From CAVRZY01 sp963725415 (lineage in GTDB: Bacteria > Acidobacteriota > Terriglobia > Bryobacterales > Bryobacteraceae), in NCBI GenBank assembly GCA_963725415.1, contig CAVRZY010000178.1, positions 24,294 to 88,293 on the forward strand: a DNA stretch of 64,000 nt, read 5' to 3'. How positions within the stretch are numbered: the first letter of the stretch is position 1; each line of letters starts with the position of its first letter. The notes beneath the pieces were generated by a model. The model had not been told where the DNA came from, searched no databases, and saw only the letters and a program-made list of their open reading frames with translations. Both the position numbers and the translations under genes were made by a program. Below are positions 44,260 through 53,657 of this stretch, piece after piece.

Positions 44260-45606
44260 ATGACTTCGAAAATCAGCCGTCGCAAGATGCTCCAGACGGC
44301 GACCGGAGTGGCAGCGGGGGTTCCCGCTTTGGGGGAGGCTCAGGCTCCCAGGGCGGGCAGCGTGAACAAATACTCGGCCCCGAGCAATCTGAAGATCACC
44401 GACATGCGGGCGTGTACCGTGGCGGCCAACTACGACTACCCGATCATCCGCATCGACACCAACCAGGGCGTCTACGGGCTCGGCGAGGTGCGCGACGCCG
44501 GGGTTAAAGGCATCGCGCTGATCCTCAAGGCGCACATCCTCGGCAGAAATCCGCTACAGATCGAATCCATTTTGCAGAACATACGCCAGTTCGCCGGCCA
44601 CGGCCGCATGGGCGGCGGCTACAGCGCCGTGGACATGGCGCTGCACGATATCGTGGGCAAGGTCTACGGCGTGCCCGCTTGGCGCCTGGTGGGGCCGAAG
44701 TACCGGGACCGCATCCGCATCTACTGCGATACCACCGGCCACAAAGACCCCAAGATTTACGGCGAGCGGATGCTCAAGCGCAAGAAGATGGGGTTCACGT
44801 TCTTCAAGATGGACCTGTACACCAGCCTGGTGGCTGACCGGCCCGGCGCCGTCCACCAGAACGGGGCAGCCACCGAGAAGGGTCTCAAGTACCTGTGCGA
44901 GTACATTGCCGCGGTGCGCGATGCCATCGGTTGGGACGCGCCTCTTGGCGCGGACCACTTCGGCAGGCTGTCCGTGAACGACAGCATCCGCTACGCCCGG
45001 GCGTTCGAGCCTTATCAGCTGGCCTGGGCGGAGGACTTCATCAACTGGAAGGACTGGCGCGGCTACAAGGAAATCTCCGAGGCCACGACCACGCCGATTC
45101 TGACGGGCGAAGACGCATTCGGTCTGGAGGAGGGCTTCCAGGACATGCTCGACAACCAGGCTGTGGACATCATCCAGCCGGACCCGGAGACCTCGGGCGC
45201 GCTTCTGGAGACCAAGCGCATCACCGACTACGCGGCCATGCACGGGATTCCCACGGTGCTGCATTTCGCCGGCTCGCCGGTGGGTTGCATGGCCGCGGTA
45301 CATCTGGCGGCAACCATCAAGAACTTCATCGTCATGGAGAATCACGCGGTGGACATGCCGTGGTGGCAGGACCTGGTAACCGGGCCGCCCAAACCGATCA
45401 TTCAGAACGGCTACATCACGGTGCCGGACACGCCCGGGCTGGGCGTGGAACTGAACGAGGCGGTCGTCAAGGAGCACCTGCGTTACCCCGGTTACTTCGA
45501 GCCCACGCCCATGTTCGACGACTTCATCGTGTCCGGATTCCGCCGGGTCGGCCCCTGGCCGCACTACGACGAGGACGGCAACTACGTCAACAAGATGACG
45601 TACTAG
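44260..45606 (+). CDS. Enolase-superfamily dehydratase (mandelate racemase/muconate lactonizing group)
   Basis: About 448 residues from ATG 44260 with AGAGAGGGAG just upstream and a leader (SRRKMLQTATGVAAGVPA). N-terminal lid DMRACTVAANYDYPIIRI; barrel with FFKMDLYT, metal ligands Asp in PLGADHFG, Glu in LAWAEDFINW and Glu in LTGEDAFG, and a catalytic His in GIPTVLHFAGSP. This pattern fits acid-sugar dehydratases such as galactonate or gluconate dehydratase; the exact substrate is open. An IS element is inserted at its TAG stop, leaving the protein intact. Confidence 0.88.
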   Translation: MTSKISRRKMLQTATGVAAGVPALGEAQAPRAGSVNKYSAPSNLKITDMRACTVAANYDYPIIRIDTNQGVYGLGEVRDAGVKGIALILKAHILGRNPLQIESILQNIRQFAGHGRMGGGYSAVDMALHDIVGKVYGVPAWRLVGPKYRDRIRIYCDTTGHKDPKIYGERMLKRKKMGFTFFKMDLYTSLVADRPGAVHQNGAATEKGLKYLCEYIAAVRDAIGWDAPLGADHFGRLSVNDSIRYARAFEPYQLAWAEDFINWKDWRGYKEISEATTTPILTGEDAFGLEEGFQDMLDNQAVDIIQPDPETSGALLETKRITDYAAMHGIPTVLHFAGSPVGCMAAVHLAATIKNFIVMENHAVDMPWWQDLVTGPPKPIIQNGYITVPDTPGLGVELNEAVVKEHLRYPGYFEPTPMFDDFIVSGFRRVGPWPHYDEDGNYVNKMTY

Positions 45607-45709
45607 CCCGAAGTTCCTGACGCCTAAAAAGGGATAAAGCCAACTTCAAGAATTGATTAGGTGCTGTTTGGGCTTCTATTTGTAGCCACTAAATTAATCA
45701 TCTTTTCTC

Positions 45710-45738
45710 TTGCATTGTGATTTTTGATGCCTTATAAT
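45710..45738 (+). promoter_or_regulatory. Transposase promoter
   Basis: TTGCAT (45710-45715), 17-base spacer, perfect TATAAT (45733-45738). The ATG at 45744 is five bases past the -10, so transcription would begin at or beside the start codon and the mRNA would be leaderless. TTG 45738 as alternative start would lie inside the -10. Confidence 0.5.
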
Positions 45739-45743
45739 TGGTC

Positions 45744-47477
45744 ATGCCGTCAAGAGTCGGCCCAGTTCATGTGACCACCACAACGCGCCACTACAAGGAC
45801 AAGGTCTATCAGTCCCACCTCCTGCGCCGCTCCTTCCGCGTCGGCTCCCAGGTTCAGCACGAAACCCTCGGCAACATCTCCCACCTGCCACCCCAACTGA
45901 TCGATCTGATCCGCCGAGCCCTGGCGGGCGAAAAGTTTGTTCCTGCTGCGGCCGCTTTCCGCCTGGTTGAGAACCTCCCGCACGGCCACGTACAGGCCAT
46001 TCTGGGCACCGTGCAGCGGATGGGACTGGACTCCTTAATTGCCTCCAAGCCCTGCTCAGAGCGCAACCTGGTTCTGGCCATGCTGGCCGAGCGTCTGCTG
46101 TATCCCTGCTCCAAGTTGGCCACCACCCGGCTGTGGTACACCACCACGCTGGCCCAGGAACTGGCCGTTGCGAACTGCGATGAAGACCACCTCTATCGAG
46201 CGCTGGATTGGCTGCTGGCGCGGCAGGCGCGCATCGAGAAGAAACTGGCGCAGAGGCATCTGAGTGAGGGGGCCGTGGTGCTCTATGACGTCAGCAGCAG
46301 CTACTACGAAGGACACACCTGCCCGCTGGCGCACTTCGGCAACGACCGGGACGGCCAGAAGGGCTTGCCGATCATCGTCTATGGTGTGCTGACCAACGCC
46401 GCCGGGTGTCCTGTGGCGGTGGAGGTCTATCCCGGCAACACCGGCGATCCCACCACGGTGGTCGATCAAGTGGAGAAGTTACGGCAGCGATTTGGCCTGG
46501 TGCGGGTGGTCTTGGTCGGTGATCGGGGGATGCTGACCGAGACCCAGATCGACAAGCTCAGACAATATCCTGGGCTGGGTTGGATCTCGGCCCTGCGGGG
46601 ACCGGCGATCCGGGAGTTAGTGACCGCCGGATGGCTGCAACTGTCCTTGTTCGATCAGCGGAATCTGGCGGAGATCACCTCCCCGGACTACCCTTCCGAG
46701 CGTCTCATCGCCTGCTTCAATCCGTTGCTGTCGGAGCAGCGCCGCCGGAAGCGCGAAGACCTGCTGCGGGCCACGGAAAAACAACTCGACAAGATCGCCA
46801 AGGAAGTGGCCCGTCGGAAGCGGACTCGGCTGCTGGAAGCCGAGATTGCGTTGAAAGTGGGCAAGGTGCTGAACCGTTTCAAGGTGGCCAAGCACTTCTC
46901 GCTCACCATCGCAGATGGCGTCTTCGGCTGGGCGCGGCGCGCCGAATCCATTCGGTGCGAGGAGCAACTGGATGGCATCTATGTGATGCGCACCAGTGAA
47001 ACCAACCAGCAGTGCTCGGCCGAAGACACGGTGCGCCGATACAAGAGCTTGGCTCAGGTGGAGCGAGCCTTTCGGTGCCTGAAGGGGATCGACCTGCGGA
47101 TTCGCCCCATTCATCACCGCACCGCCGATCATGTCCGCGCGCACATCTTCCTTTGCCTGCTGGCCTATTACGTCGAGTGGCATATGCGCAAGGCCTTGGC
47201 GCCGCTGCTGTTTGACGATGAAGAGCTGGACGGGGACCGAACCCGGCGAGACCCGGTCGCTGCTGCTCAAGCTTCCCTTTCCGCCAAGAAAAAGAAAGTC
47301 CAGCGGCGCACACCGGACGGCTTTGAGGTGCACAGCTTCAGGACCCTGCTCCAGGTCTTGGGAACTCGATGCCGGAACCTCTGTCAGATCCCATCCGGCC
47401 CTAAGGGCGTGACCTTTCACCAACTGACCGAACTCACCCCCATCCAGGCGCGCGCGTTTCAGCTTCTGGGGTTGTAG
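45744..47477 (+). CDS. IS1634-family transposase (DDE type)
   Basis: About 577 residues, no frame break. The DDE triad is visible: Asp in VVLYDVSSSYYEG, Asp in VVLVGDRGMLTE and Glu in KSLAQVERAFRCLKG. Also NDRDGQKGLPIIVYGVL and HIFLCLLAYYVEWHM, as in IS4/IS1634 relatives. It should cut and paste the surrounding 1950-bp element. Intact reading frame and perfect ends suggest recent movement. Confidence 0.93.
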   Translation: MPSRVGPVHVTTTTRHYKDKVYQSHLLRRSFRVGSQVQHETLGNISHLPPQLIDLIRRALAGEKFVPAAAAFRLVENLPHGHVQAILGTVQRMGLDSLIASKPCSERNLVLAMLAERLLYPCSKLATTRLWYTTTLAQELAVANCDEDHLYRALDWLLARQARIEKKLAQRHLSEGAVVLYDVSSSYYEGHTCPLAHFGNDRDGQKGLPIIVYGVLTNAAGCPVAVEVYPGNTGDPTTVVDQVEKLRQRFGLVRVVLVGDRGMLTETQIDKLRQYPGLGWISALRGPAIRELVTAGWLQLSLFDQRNLAEITSPDYPSERLIACFNPLLSEQRRRKREDLLRATEKQLDKIAKEVARRKRTRLLEAEIALKVGKVLNRFKVAKHFSLTIADGVFGWARRAESIRCEEQLDGIYVMRTSETNQQCSAEDTVRRYKSLAQVERAFRCLKGIDLRIRPIHHRTADHVRAHIFLCLLAYYVEWHMRKALAPLLFDDEELDGDRTRRDPVAAAQASLSAKKKKVQRRTPDGFEVHSFRTLLQVLGTRCRNLCQIPSGPKGVTFHQLTELTPIQARAFQLLGL

Positions 47478-47556
47478 CCAGAAAACGGAAGTCGATCCTA
47501 CCCCTTTCTCCCTTCAAATCAGCAAGATACTCTACACTGTCAGAAGGAACTTCGGG

Positions 47557-47953
47557 CTAGCAGGCGAATCGCGATAGGGTGTGTGTCTCTTGAATAGTCG
47601 GCGGGCCACTGTAACGTCACAGTAAGCCATGAGATCGCGGACGCCACTGTCGCGCGGAGTGATTCGCAGCGCCCGGCTGCGACAACGCCACCTCTCCTGC
47701 GCGGTACGAGGATGTTCGCCCCAGTGTTAGTGTACTGCGATTCTCGCCAGTTCGGCAGAAGTTTCAGAAATCCGGGCTCGTTTTGCAGGGGCTGGGCCGG
47801 AATTGTGTACTGACGGGAGTTACACCGGGAACTGGAGTGGGCTGTCGTGCCCAGAGGATGCAGTGGTATCAGAGAGTATCCAAATCAGCGCCTCAGGAAG
47901 AGAGCCACCATTGTTCCGGTTTTTCTCGGAAAACTCAGCGGAGGTGAGCTACT
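47557..47953 (+). other. Gap between IS and protease gene
   Basis: About 400 bases with no supported gene. A small interrupted palindrome ACTGT/ACAGT lies at 47607-47622. The protease ribosome site GGAGGTGAG lies at 47939-47947. Confidence 0.4.
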
Positions 47954-48951
47954 ATGCATCTCGATTCAGTACGGGAGTTGAAGCAGTCGCTGGCGAGCGC
48001 GACACTTTCGCCTGCAGCCCTGGAACGACGGATACCGCGCAATGGGGGTGGCGTGCGAGCCTCTGGCCGCGGTAACCCATCCCAGAACGGTAGCTCTGGG
48101 TATCGCGCCACGCAAAAAGGCGGACTTCGCACTGGCTGTGAGAATCCAGCATCGGGCGCTCGGAAGGAGCGACCTGGTGGAGACAATCCGAAGGAAGGCT
48201 GCCGGCGAAGTTGACGTCCGCTACATCGGCAGGGTAGTAACACACATTGTGCCCTGGCACCAGCGGGAGAACAGGCCGCTCCGGATCGGCGGCTCGGTCG
48301 GTCACTTTAAGATCACCGCCGGGACGTTGGGCTGCTTCGTCCGGGGTCGGGGAGACGGCGACGGCGGGGTATTCATCCTCTCCAACAATCATGTCCTGGC
48401 GAATGAGAACCGCGCCAAGAGAGGCGACAACGTACTGCAATCCGGGGCTTCCGACGGCGGCGTCAACCCAGACAACGCCGTAGCGCGGCTTCACAAGTTC
48501 GTCCGGCTAAGCAAGACCAAGATGAATGAAGCGGATTGTGCAATCGCCTTGGTGGACGAAAGAGTAGACTGCCTTCCGACCAAGCTTCTTGGCCTTGGGA
48601 AGTTTGCCGGCCTGGGCAGTCCGGTCGCTGGCGGGGAACGGCTGGCAAAGGTGGGGCGGACTACGGGGCTGACACGAGGTCGGGTCACAGCATTTGAAGT
48701 GGACGATGTGGTCGTGGATTACGACACTGGAGAACTTGGCTTCAACAACCAGGTTGAGATTGAAGGGACCGATAATGAGCCCCTTCAGCCAAGGCGGCGA
48801 TAGCGGTTCAATGATTGTGAATGCCGAGAGGTGCGCGGTCGCTTTGCTCTTCGCGGGCAGCGACTTGGGCGGCTCCGACGGACAGGGACTTACCTACGCC
48901 AACCCCATGCAGACTGTTCTGAGCGCCCTCAAAGTCGAGGTGATATCATAG
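47954..48951 (+). CDS. Trypsin-like serine protease, frame broken twice
   Basis: About 331 residues after repair. ATG 47954 has GGAGGTGAG upstream. N-terminal domain THPRTVALGIAPRKKADFAL, then the protease with His in ILSNNHVLANEN, Asp in NEADCAIALVD and Ser in SQGGDSGSMIV. Frame breaks: one extra G in GGGGG at 48044-48048 and one extra C in CCCC at 48780-48783; both corrections restore the expected sequence. No signal peptide, so it may be cytoplasmic. Resembles the Nal1-like group of bacterial proteases in which a small N-terminal domain precedes the chymotrypsin fold. Confidence 0.8.
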
Positions 48952-48956
48952 AACCG

Positions 48957-49181
48957 GTGAGAGTCTACAGCATCGAGGAAGCACGCGCCGCTAAGGCGAC
49001 CGCCAGAAAGGCTTTTGCCCGCTTCGCGCCCGTGGTCGGCGTTGGCATTGCAAAGATTGAAAGTGGCTACGCCGTCAAGGTGAACCTTGCCGCAGAACCC
49101 CCACCCGGAACCCGCTTACCAGCGGTGCTCAAAGGTGTTCCCGTTGTTGTCGAGGTGGTCGGTCAGATCCGGGCATACTGA
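48957..49181 (+). CDS. Small protein resembling the protease N-terminal domain
   Basis: 74 residues from GTG 48957, five bases after the protease stop. VVGVGIAKIESGYAVKVNL and LPAVLKGVPVVVEVVGQIRA match the pattern of the domain that normally precedes the trypsin-like module (VVGVGI...LP...GVPV.VEVVG). The neighbouring protease has its own copy, so this is a free-standing extra one. It may be a partner or inhibitor; inference only. Start is tentative since the ribosome site is weak. Confidence 0.55.
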   Translation: MRVYSIEEARAAKATARKAFARFAPVVGVGIAKIESGYAVKVNLAAEPPPGTRLPAVLKGVPVVVEVVGQIRAY

Positions 49182-49194
49182 TTGACTATCGGCG

Positions 49195-50307
49195 CTACAG
49201 CAGCGCCTCGGCCTCTTCCCACCGTCGGCCCTGAGATTCTGCCACGCCCCTACAGGTCAGGTGGCCGCGGTAGGTGTTGAGGCCCTCGCGCAGGGCGGCG
49301 TGTTCGATGCAGGCTTTCTCCAGCCCGTGGTTAGCCAGCTCCAGCAGGTAGGGGAAGGTCGCGTTCGTTAGGGCAAACGTCGAGGTGTGCGGCACGGCCG
49401 CGGGCATGTTCGGGACGCAGTAGTGCAGCACGCCATCCACAAAGTAGATCGGGTCGGTGTGGGTAGTGGGGCGCGAGGTTTCCAGACAGCCGCCCTGGTC
49501 GATGGAAACGTCCACCACCACCGCGCCCCGTTTCATCAGGGGAATCATGTCGCGGCGCACCAATCTGGGCGCCGAGGCGCCGGGAATGAGCACGCCTCCA
49601 ATCACCAGATCGGCGGTCCGCAAGCTCTCCCGCACGGTCCAGACGTTGGAAGCCAGAGTGACGACCTGCCCCTGGAAGATATCGTCCAGCTCCCGCAGCC
49701 GGTTCAGGCTCTTGTCGATGATGGTGACGTGGGAACCCATTCCGACCGCAACCTTGGCGGCGTTGGTGCCTACCACGCCGCCCCCCAGGATCAGCACATT
49801 GCCGGGAGCAACGCCGGGCACCCCGCCCAGCAGGACGCCGCGTCCACCGTTGGGCGCCTCCAGGTACACCGCGCCGATCTGGATGGCCAGCCTTCCCGCC
49901 ACCTCGCTCATGGGCGTCAGCAGGGGTAGCGAGCCGTCCTTCTCCCGGATCGTCTCATATGCCACCGCGCTGACCCGGGCCTCCAGTAGTCGCTGGGTCA
50001 ATTCGGGCATAGGCGCCAGATGGAGATAAGTGAACAGGATCAGCCCCGGACGCAGATATTCGTACTCCGCCGCCTGGGGCTCCTTGACTTTGGCCACCAG
50101 GTCGGCTTGTGTCCAGACCTCCCGGGCTGAACCCAGCAACCGCGCACCGGCTTCTTCGTACTCGTGGTCGGTAATGGAACTGCCCAGCCCCGCGCCGGAC
50201 TCGACCAGAACCTGGTGGCCGGCTTCACGTAGTCCAATCACACCGCTGGGGACCAGCCCCACTCTTGTCTCGTGGTCCTTGATTTCCTTAGGAACGCCAA
50301 CGATCAT
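49195..50307 (-). CDS. ald: Alanine dehydrogenase
   Basis: A 370-residue enzyme of normal family length, converting alanine to pyruvate and ammonia with NAD. Start MIVGVPKEIKDHETRVGLVPS is the classic AlaDH/PNT signature; NAD-binding VLILGGGVVGTNAAKVAVGMG and catalytic regions LFTYLHLAP and GVLHYCVPNMPAAVPHTST are clear. Translation is coupled to the upstream gene by ATGA overlap at 50304-50307. Confidence 0.95.
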   Translation of the reverse strand: MIVGVPKEIKDHETRVGLVPSGVIGLREAGHQVLVESGAGLGSSITDHEYEEAGARLLGSAREVWTQADLVAKVKEPQAAEYEYLRPGLILFTYLHLAPMPELTQRLLEARVSAVAYETIREKDGSLPLLTPMSEVAGRLAIQIGAVYLEAPNGGRGVLLGGVPGVAPGNVLILGGGVVGTNAAKVAVGMGSHVTIIDKSLNRLRELDDIFQGQVVTLASNVWTVRESLRTADLVIGGVLIPGASAPRLVRRDMIPLMKRGAVVVDVSIDQGGCLETSRPTTHTDPIYFVDGVLHYCVPNMPAAVPHTSTFALTNATFPYLLELANHGLEKACIEHAALREGLNTYRGHLTCRGVAESQGRRWEEAEALL

Positions 50308-50906
50308 GGCCGATTGGGGGGATTTGTGGGAGGAGTCTCGTTAGTTGGACTCGCCAGCGAGGACCCGTTGCTGGAGGCCGGAGCCGTCACCGATCCAACC
50401 CCCGAGGAGGAAGCCCTGAGTTCCCGCCGCGGCCCCAGCCCCAGGGCGATCAGAGACAGCGAATCCAGTTTCCCGCTCGGTTCCAGATTCTGATCCCCTT
50501 GAAACTTCTTCAGCGCCGCCACCGATTCCGGCCCCCAGGCCCCCGTGGCCGGGCCTCCGAGGTACCCCTTGTCGATTAGCACCTGCTGGATCTGATGGTA
50601 CCGGTCCGAGGTGGGAACCTGCTGGCTGGTGCGCCAGGAAGGCGCCCGCTTCCTCGACCTGGATTTCTTAGCCGTCTTGGTGCTCTTCTTTGTCGGAACC
50701 GGCTTCTTGGCTGAGGAGACCGCTGGCCTCTTGGTTGTCACCCGCTTCTTTGCCGACGAGGTCGTGGGTTTTCTGGTCCGTGCGGGGACCTTTTTCGAGG
50801 CTGTCGAGGACTTGTGCTTCGTAGTCGGCTTCTTGGACTGCGGTGGAGTCTGGAAACCTGTCGCCACGAAACACAATAGAGCCGCCAGAACGCCGAGTTT
50901 CCGCAA
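50304..50906 (-). CDS. Lys/Ser-rich exported protein with peptidoglycan-binding domain
   Basis: About 200 residues from TTG 50904-50906, chosen because AGGAG precedes it and it starts a signal peptide (RKLGVLAALLCFVATGFQ). The middle is a histone-H1-like tract rich in KKPT, KKRVTTKRP and AKKSRSRKR. It is followed by a PG_binding_1 domain (YHQIQQVLIDKGYLGGPATG, ESVAALKKFQGDQ). Probably a cell-wall protein. Coupled to alanine dehydrogenase and downstream of DegP. GTG 50933 is an alternative start. Confidence 0.75.
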   Translation of the reverse strand: MRKLGVLAALLCFVATGFQTPPQSKKPTTKHKSSTASKKVPARTRKPTTSSAKKRVTTKRPAVSSAKKPVPTKKSTKTAKKSRSRKRAPSWRTSQQVPTSDRYHQIQQVLIDKGYLGGPATGAWGPESVAALKKFQGDQNLEPSGKLDSLSLIALGLGPRRELRASSSGVGSVTAPASSNGSSLASPTNETPPTNPPNRP

Positions 50907-50985
50907 GACTCGCTCTCCTAAGGTAGTCCTCACTGCCTGGCAGCCAACGCCAGGCCGAAGCCCGTAGCCACCGACAGCTATGCTA

Positions 50986-52597
50986 TCACGGGTTGGCGGG
51001 CAGCGTGCCAGCCAAGAACCCCGCCTGCCACTCCGCGCGCCCGGTTGGTCCGAGGGTAGCCCGCATGATCCGGAAGGCCACCGCCCCGCCCGGCTTGATA
51101 CCGCTCTGGATACGCCGCACATCGTCGGCCGAATTGACCGGCTGCCGGTTGATAGCCGTGACGATGTCGCGCGGGTTCATCCCGATGTCCTCGGCGAAGG
51201 AGCCCGGGTCCACGCGGGTCACCAGAACGCCGCCCTTCTCGTCATAGTTCAGTCGGTCCCGGTCACCGGAAGTCAGGTTGCGGAACCAGAAGCCGAACAG
51301 CGCCTCGGTGGTCTCGACTTTGCCGGGCCCCTGCGGGCTTCTGCGCAAGCCCAACGTCTCCGCGAAAATCTCGGCCCGCTCGCCGACCGTCAACTTGAAC
51401 TGCATTCTCTTGCCGTCGCGGATGACGTCCACCGTGGCTTGCGAGCCGACCGGCGTAACCGAGACCCGGCTGACTAGGTCATCGCCATTCTTGATGGGCT
51501 GGCCGTTGTAAGCCACGATGACATCTTCAGGCTTGATGCCGGCCTTGTCGGCGGGCCCGCCGGCCTCCACGGTCTGTACGAACACCCCCTCGGAAACCCC
51601 GTAGGTCTTCAGCAACTCCGGAGGCGCGCCTTTCGGAAAAGTGACCCCGATGCCGCCACGCGACACCTTCCCGGTCTTGATGATCTGGTTGTAGGCGTTA
51701 GCCGCCATATTGATGGGCAGCGCAAAGCCGATCCCATTGTAGGTGCCGGTTTCCGTGGCGATGGCGGTGTTGATCCCAATGATCTCGCCCTTCAGATCGA
51801 TCAACGGGCCGCCGCTGTTGCCCGGATTGATAGCGGCGTCAGTCTGCAAAAAGCTCTGGAGCTGATGCTGGCGGTCTCCCAGTTCCCGTCCCTTGGCGCT
51901 GATGATTCCCGCCGTCACGGTGGCTTGCAAGCCCGAAGGGAGACCCGATGGCCACCACCCAGTCTCCCACCTGAACCCCATCGGAATTGCCGATCCTGGC
52001 AACCGGCAGCGACCTGCCAGTGTCGATCTTGATTACAGCCACGTCGATCTCGGGGTCGCCGCCGACGAGCTTGGCGTCGTATTCCTTGAGGTCGCCAGTG
52101 AGCTTCACCCGGATCCGGTCCGGGGTGCGGTCCGCGTCCTGGACCACATGCAGGTTGGTCAGGATGTAGCCGTTCTTGTCAACGATGACGCCGGAACCCG
52201 TGCCCTGGCGCCGGAAAGGACGCTGCGGGAGGTCGCCGAACGGGTTCCCAAAGAAGCGCCGGAAGAAGTCCAGGCCCGGGTCTCCGCCCTGGTCCTCCTC
52301 CTGGTCCTGCCGGCGCCGGGGAGTCCGCTGGGACATCTGGGCCTCTTTCACGCCGTAGGTCGAAGTGACGTTCACCACCGAAGCCTCGAGCTGCTTGGCA
52401 AGCTGTGTGAACGCGGTGGAAAGCTGACTGGGACTGGGTATGGTCAACGGGGTGGCGTCCGGCGCACCTCCCTGACCTTTTTCAGCGCGCACCGCGCTGT
52501 TGATCAGAGTCCCGATCAGAATACCGATCGAGAGCGTGAAAATCAGCAGGCTGACAGAGAGCAGTTTCTCTCGTCTCATCACATCTAAAATTCTCAT
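50986..52597 (-). CDS. DegP/DegQ-like Do serine protease, frame broken once
   Basis: About 536 residues after repair. ATG 52595-52597 with GGAGAG seven bases upstream. An N-terminal helix (LLSVSLLIFTLSIGILIGTL) anchors or exports it. Trypsin-type triad: His in ILTNLHVVQDA, Asp in PEIDVAVIKID, Ser in NPGNSGGPLIDL. Two PDZ domains follow (GPADKAGIKPEDVIVAYNG and GMNPRDIVTAINRQPV). It digests or refolds damaged envelope proteins. One extra base at 51929-51930 breaks SPFGLQATVTAGI. Confidence 0.9.
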
Positions 52598-52643
52598 CGA
52601 CAATCTCTCCGAGGCACGTTTATCCTGACCTATTTTACCAGTT

Positions 52644-53543
52644 CTAGAACCTCAGATGCCTTCCCGGACCAACAGGTTTCAATTCCACCAGCAGGATCCC
52701 GGCGAGTATCAGCACCGCACCCAGACTGGCCCGCAGCGACAGGATCTCGCCGGTCAGCAGAAAGGAGGTCAGCCAGGCGAACACCGGCTCCAGGGCAAAG
52801 ATCAGGGCCGTGTGGGTAGCGGTAGTGTATTGCTGCGCCCAGGCCTGGACCGAGAAGGCCAGCGCCGTGGCTAGAAGCCCGGTCACGATCAGTGCGACCA
52901 ACACGCCCGGCCGCCAGCGCACCAGCGGGGCTTCGGCCCACCAGAAGGTGCCCAGCGCCGCCATGCCCGCCGCTGCAATCTGCACCAGTGACAGGGCCTC
53001 AAAGCTGACCCGCGGGGCGTAGTGTCCCACCACCACGATGTGCGCCGCGAATCCGACTGCGCAGGCCAGCGTGAGCAGGTCCCCGTACCCGATGCCAAGC
53101 GTCTCTCCCCCCAGCGTCATCAGGCCCATTCCCAGGGTGGCGACGGCTACCCCCAGCGCTTCCGAGACATGCGGCAATTTTCCCTCGATGCCCGCCCCGA
53201 TCAGCGGCACCATCACAATCGAGAGGCCCGTGATGAAGGCCGACTTCGAGGGCGTGGTGTATTTCAGGCCAAAGGTCTGAAACAGGTACCCCGCAAATAG
53301 GCATAGACCTGCCAGCCCGCCGCCGCGGAGCAAGATCCGGCCATTACCGAACTTGCTGGCCAAGGGCCGGAATGCCAGCGCCAGGGCAATCGAGGCCAGG
53401 CTGAACCGCAATGCCAAGAACAGCAGCGTCGAGACGTCCCGAAGCGCCTGCTTCACCAGCACGAAGGTGGCGCCCCAGATCAGGGCGACACCCACCAGAG
53501 CCAGGTCAGCGCGCCAGCGGCGCGGGCTACCACTCAGGCGCAT
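52644..53543 (-). CDS. EamA/DMT-family transporter
   Basis: About 299 residues from ATG 53541-53543. Ten hydrophobic helices in two EamA repeats: ALVGVALIWGATFVLVKQAL near the N-terminus and the second repeat from GYGDLLTLACAVGFAAHIVV. Typical ends LEPVFAWLTSFLLTGEIL. Likely exporter of amino acids or metabolites. A longer in-frame start at 53606 is rejected because it lies in the inverted repeat. A leftward ribosome site is not obvious. Confidence 0.88.
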   Translation of the reverse strand: MRLSGSPRRWRADLALVGVALIWGATFVLVKQALRDVSTLLFLALRFSLASIALALAFRPLASKFGNGRILLRGGGLAGLCLFAGYLFQTFGLKYTTPSKSAFITGLSIVMVPLIGAGIEGKLPHVSEALGVAVATLGMGLMTLGGETLGIGYGDLLTLACAVGFAAHIVVVGHYAPRVSFEALSLVQIAAAGMAALGTFWWAEAPLVRWRPGVLVALIVTGLLATALAFSVQAWAQQYTTATHTALIFALEPVFAWLTSFLLTGEILSLRASLGAVLILAGILLVELKPVGPGRHLRF

Positions 53544-53573
53544 TGGGGCCAAAGGCGATTGTAGCGTGTGGCG

Positions 53574-53657
53574 GAGAGGTTTCGCGCCAAGACGCAAAGC
53601 CCCCAATGTCTTCCTTGCGTTCTTACTCCTACTTTGCGTCTTGGCGCGAAACCTCTC
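53574..53657. repeat. 26-bp perfect inverted repeat at the M20 gene end
   Basis: Left arm 53574-53599 and right arm 53632-53657 are exact complements (core TTTCGCGCCAAGACGCAAAG), separated by 32 bases. The right arm codes the last residues of the M20 peptidase (REVSRQDAK) and its TAG stop is the first triplet of the loop (53629-53631). Confidence 0.9.

Larger units (their letters stand above)
45607..47556 (+). mobile_element. IS1634-family insertion sequence, complete
   Basis: A 1950-bp element with 12-bp perfect terminal inverted repeats CCCGAAGTTCCT (45607-45618) and complement (47545-47556), flanked on both sides by CTAG (45603-45606 and 47557-47560), read as a 4-bp target duplication. 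Because CTAG is its own complement, it also extends the apparent repeat to 16 bp. One transposase gene. The left CTAG contains the TAG stop of the dehydratase gene. Confidence 0.85.

Noticed and set aside
47607..47622. Small palindrome ACTGT/ACAGT as an operator
   Set aside because: Only five paired bases, no match to a known operator, and it lies 330 bases from the next gene.
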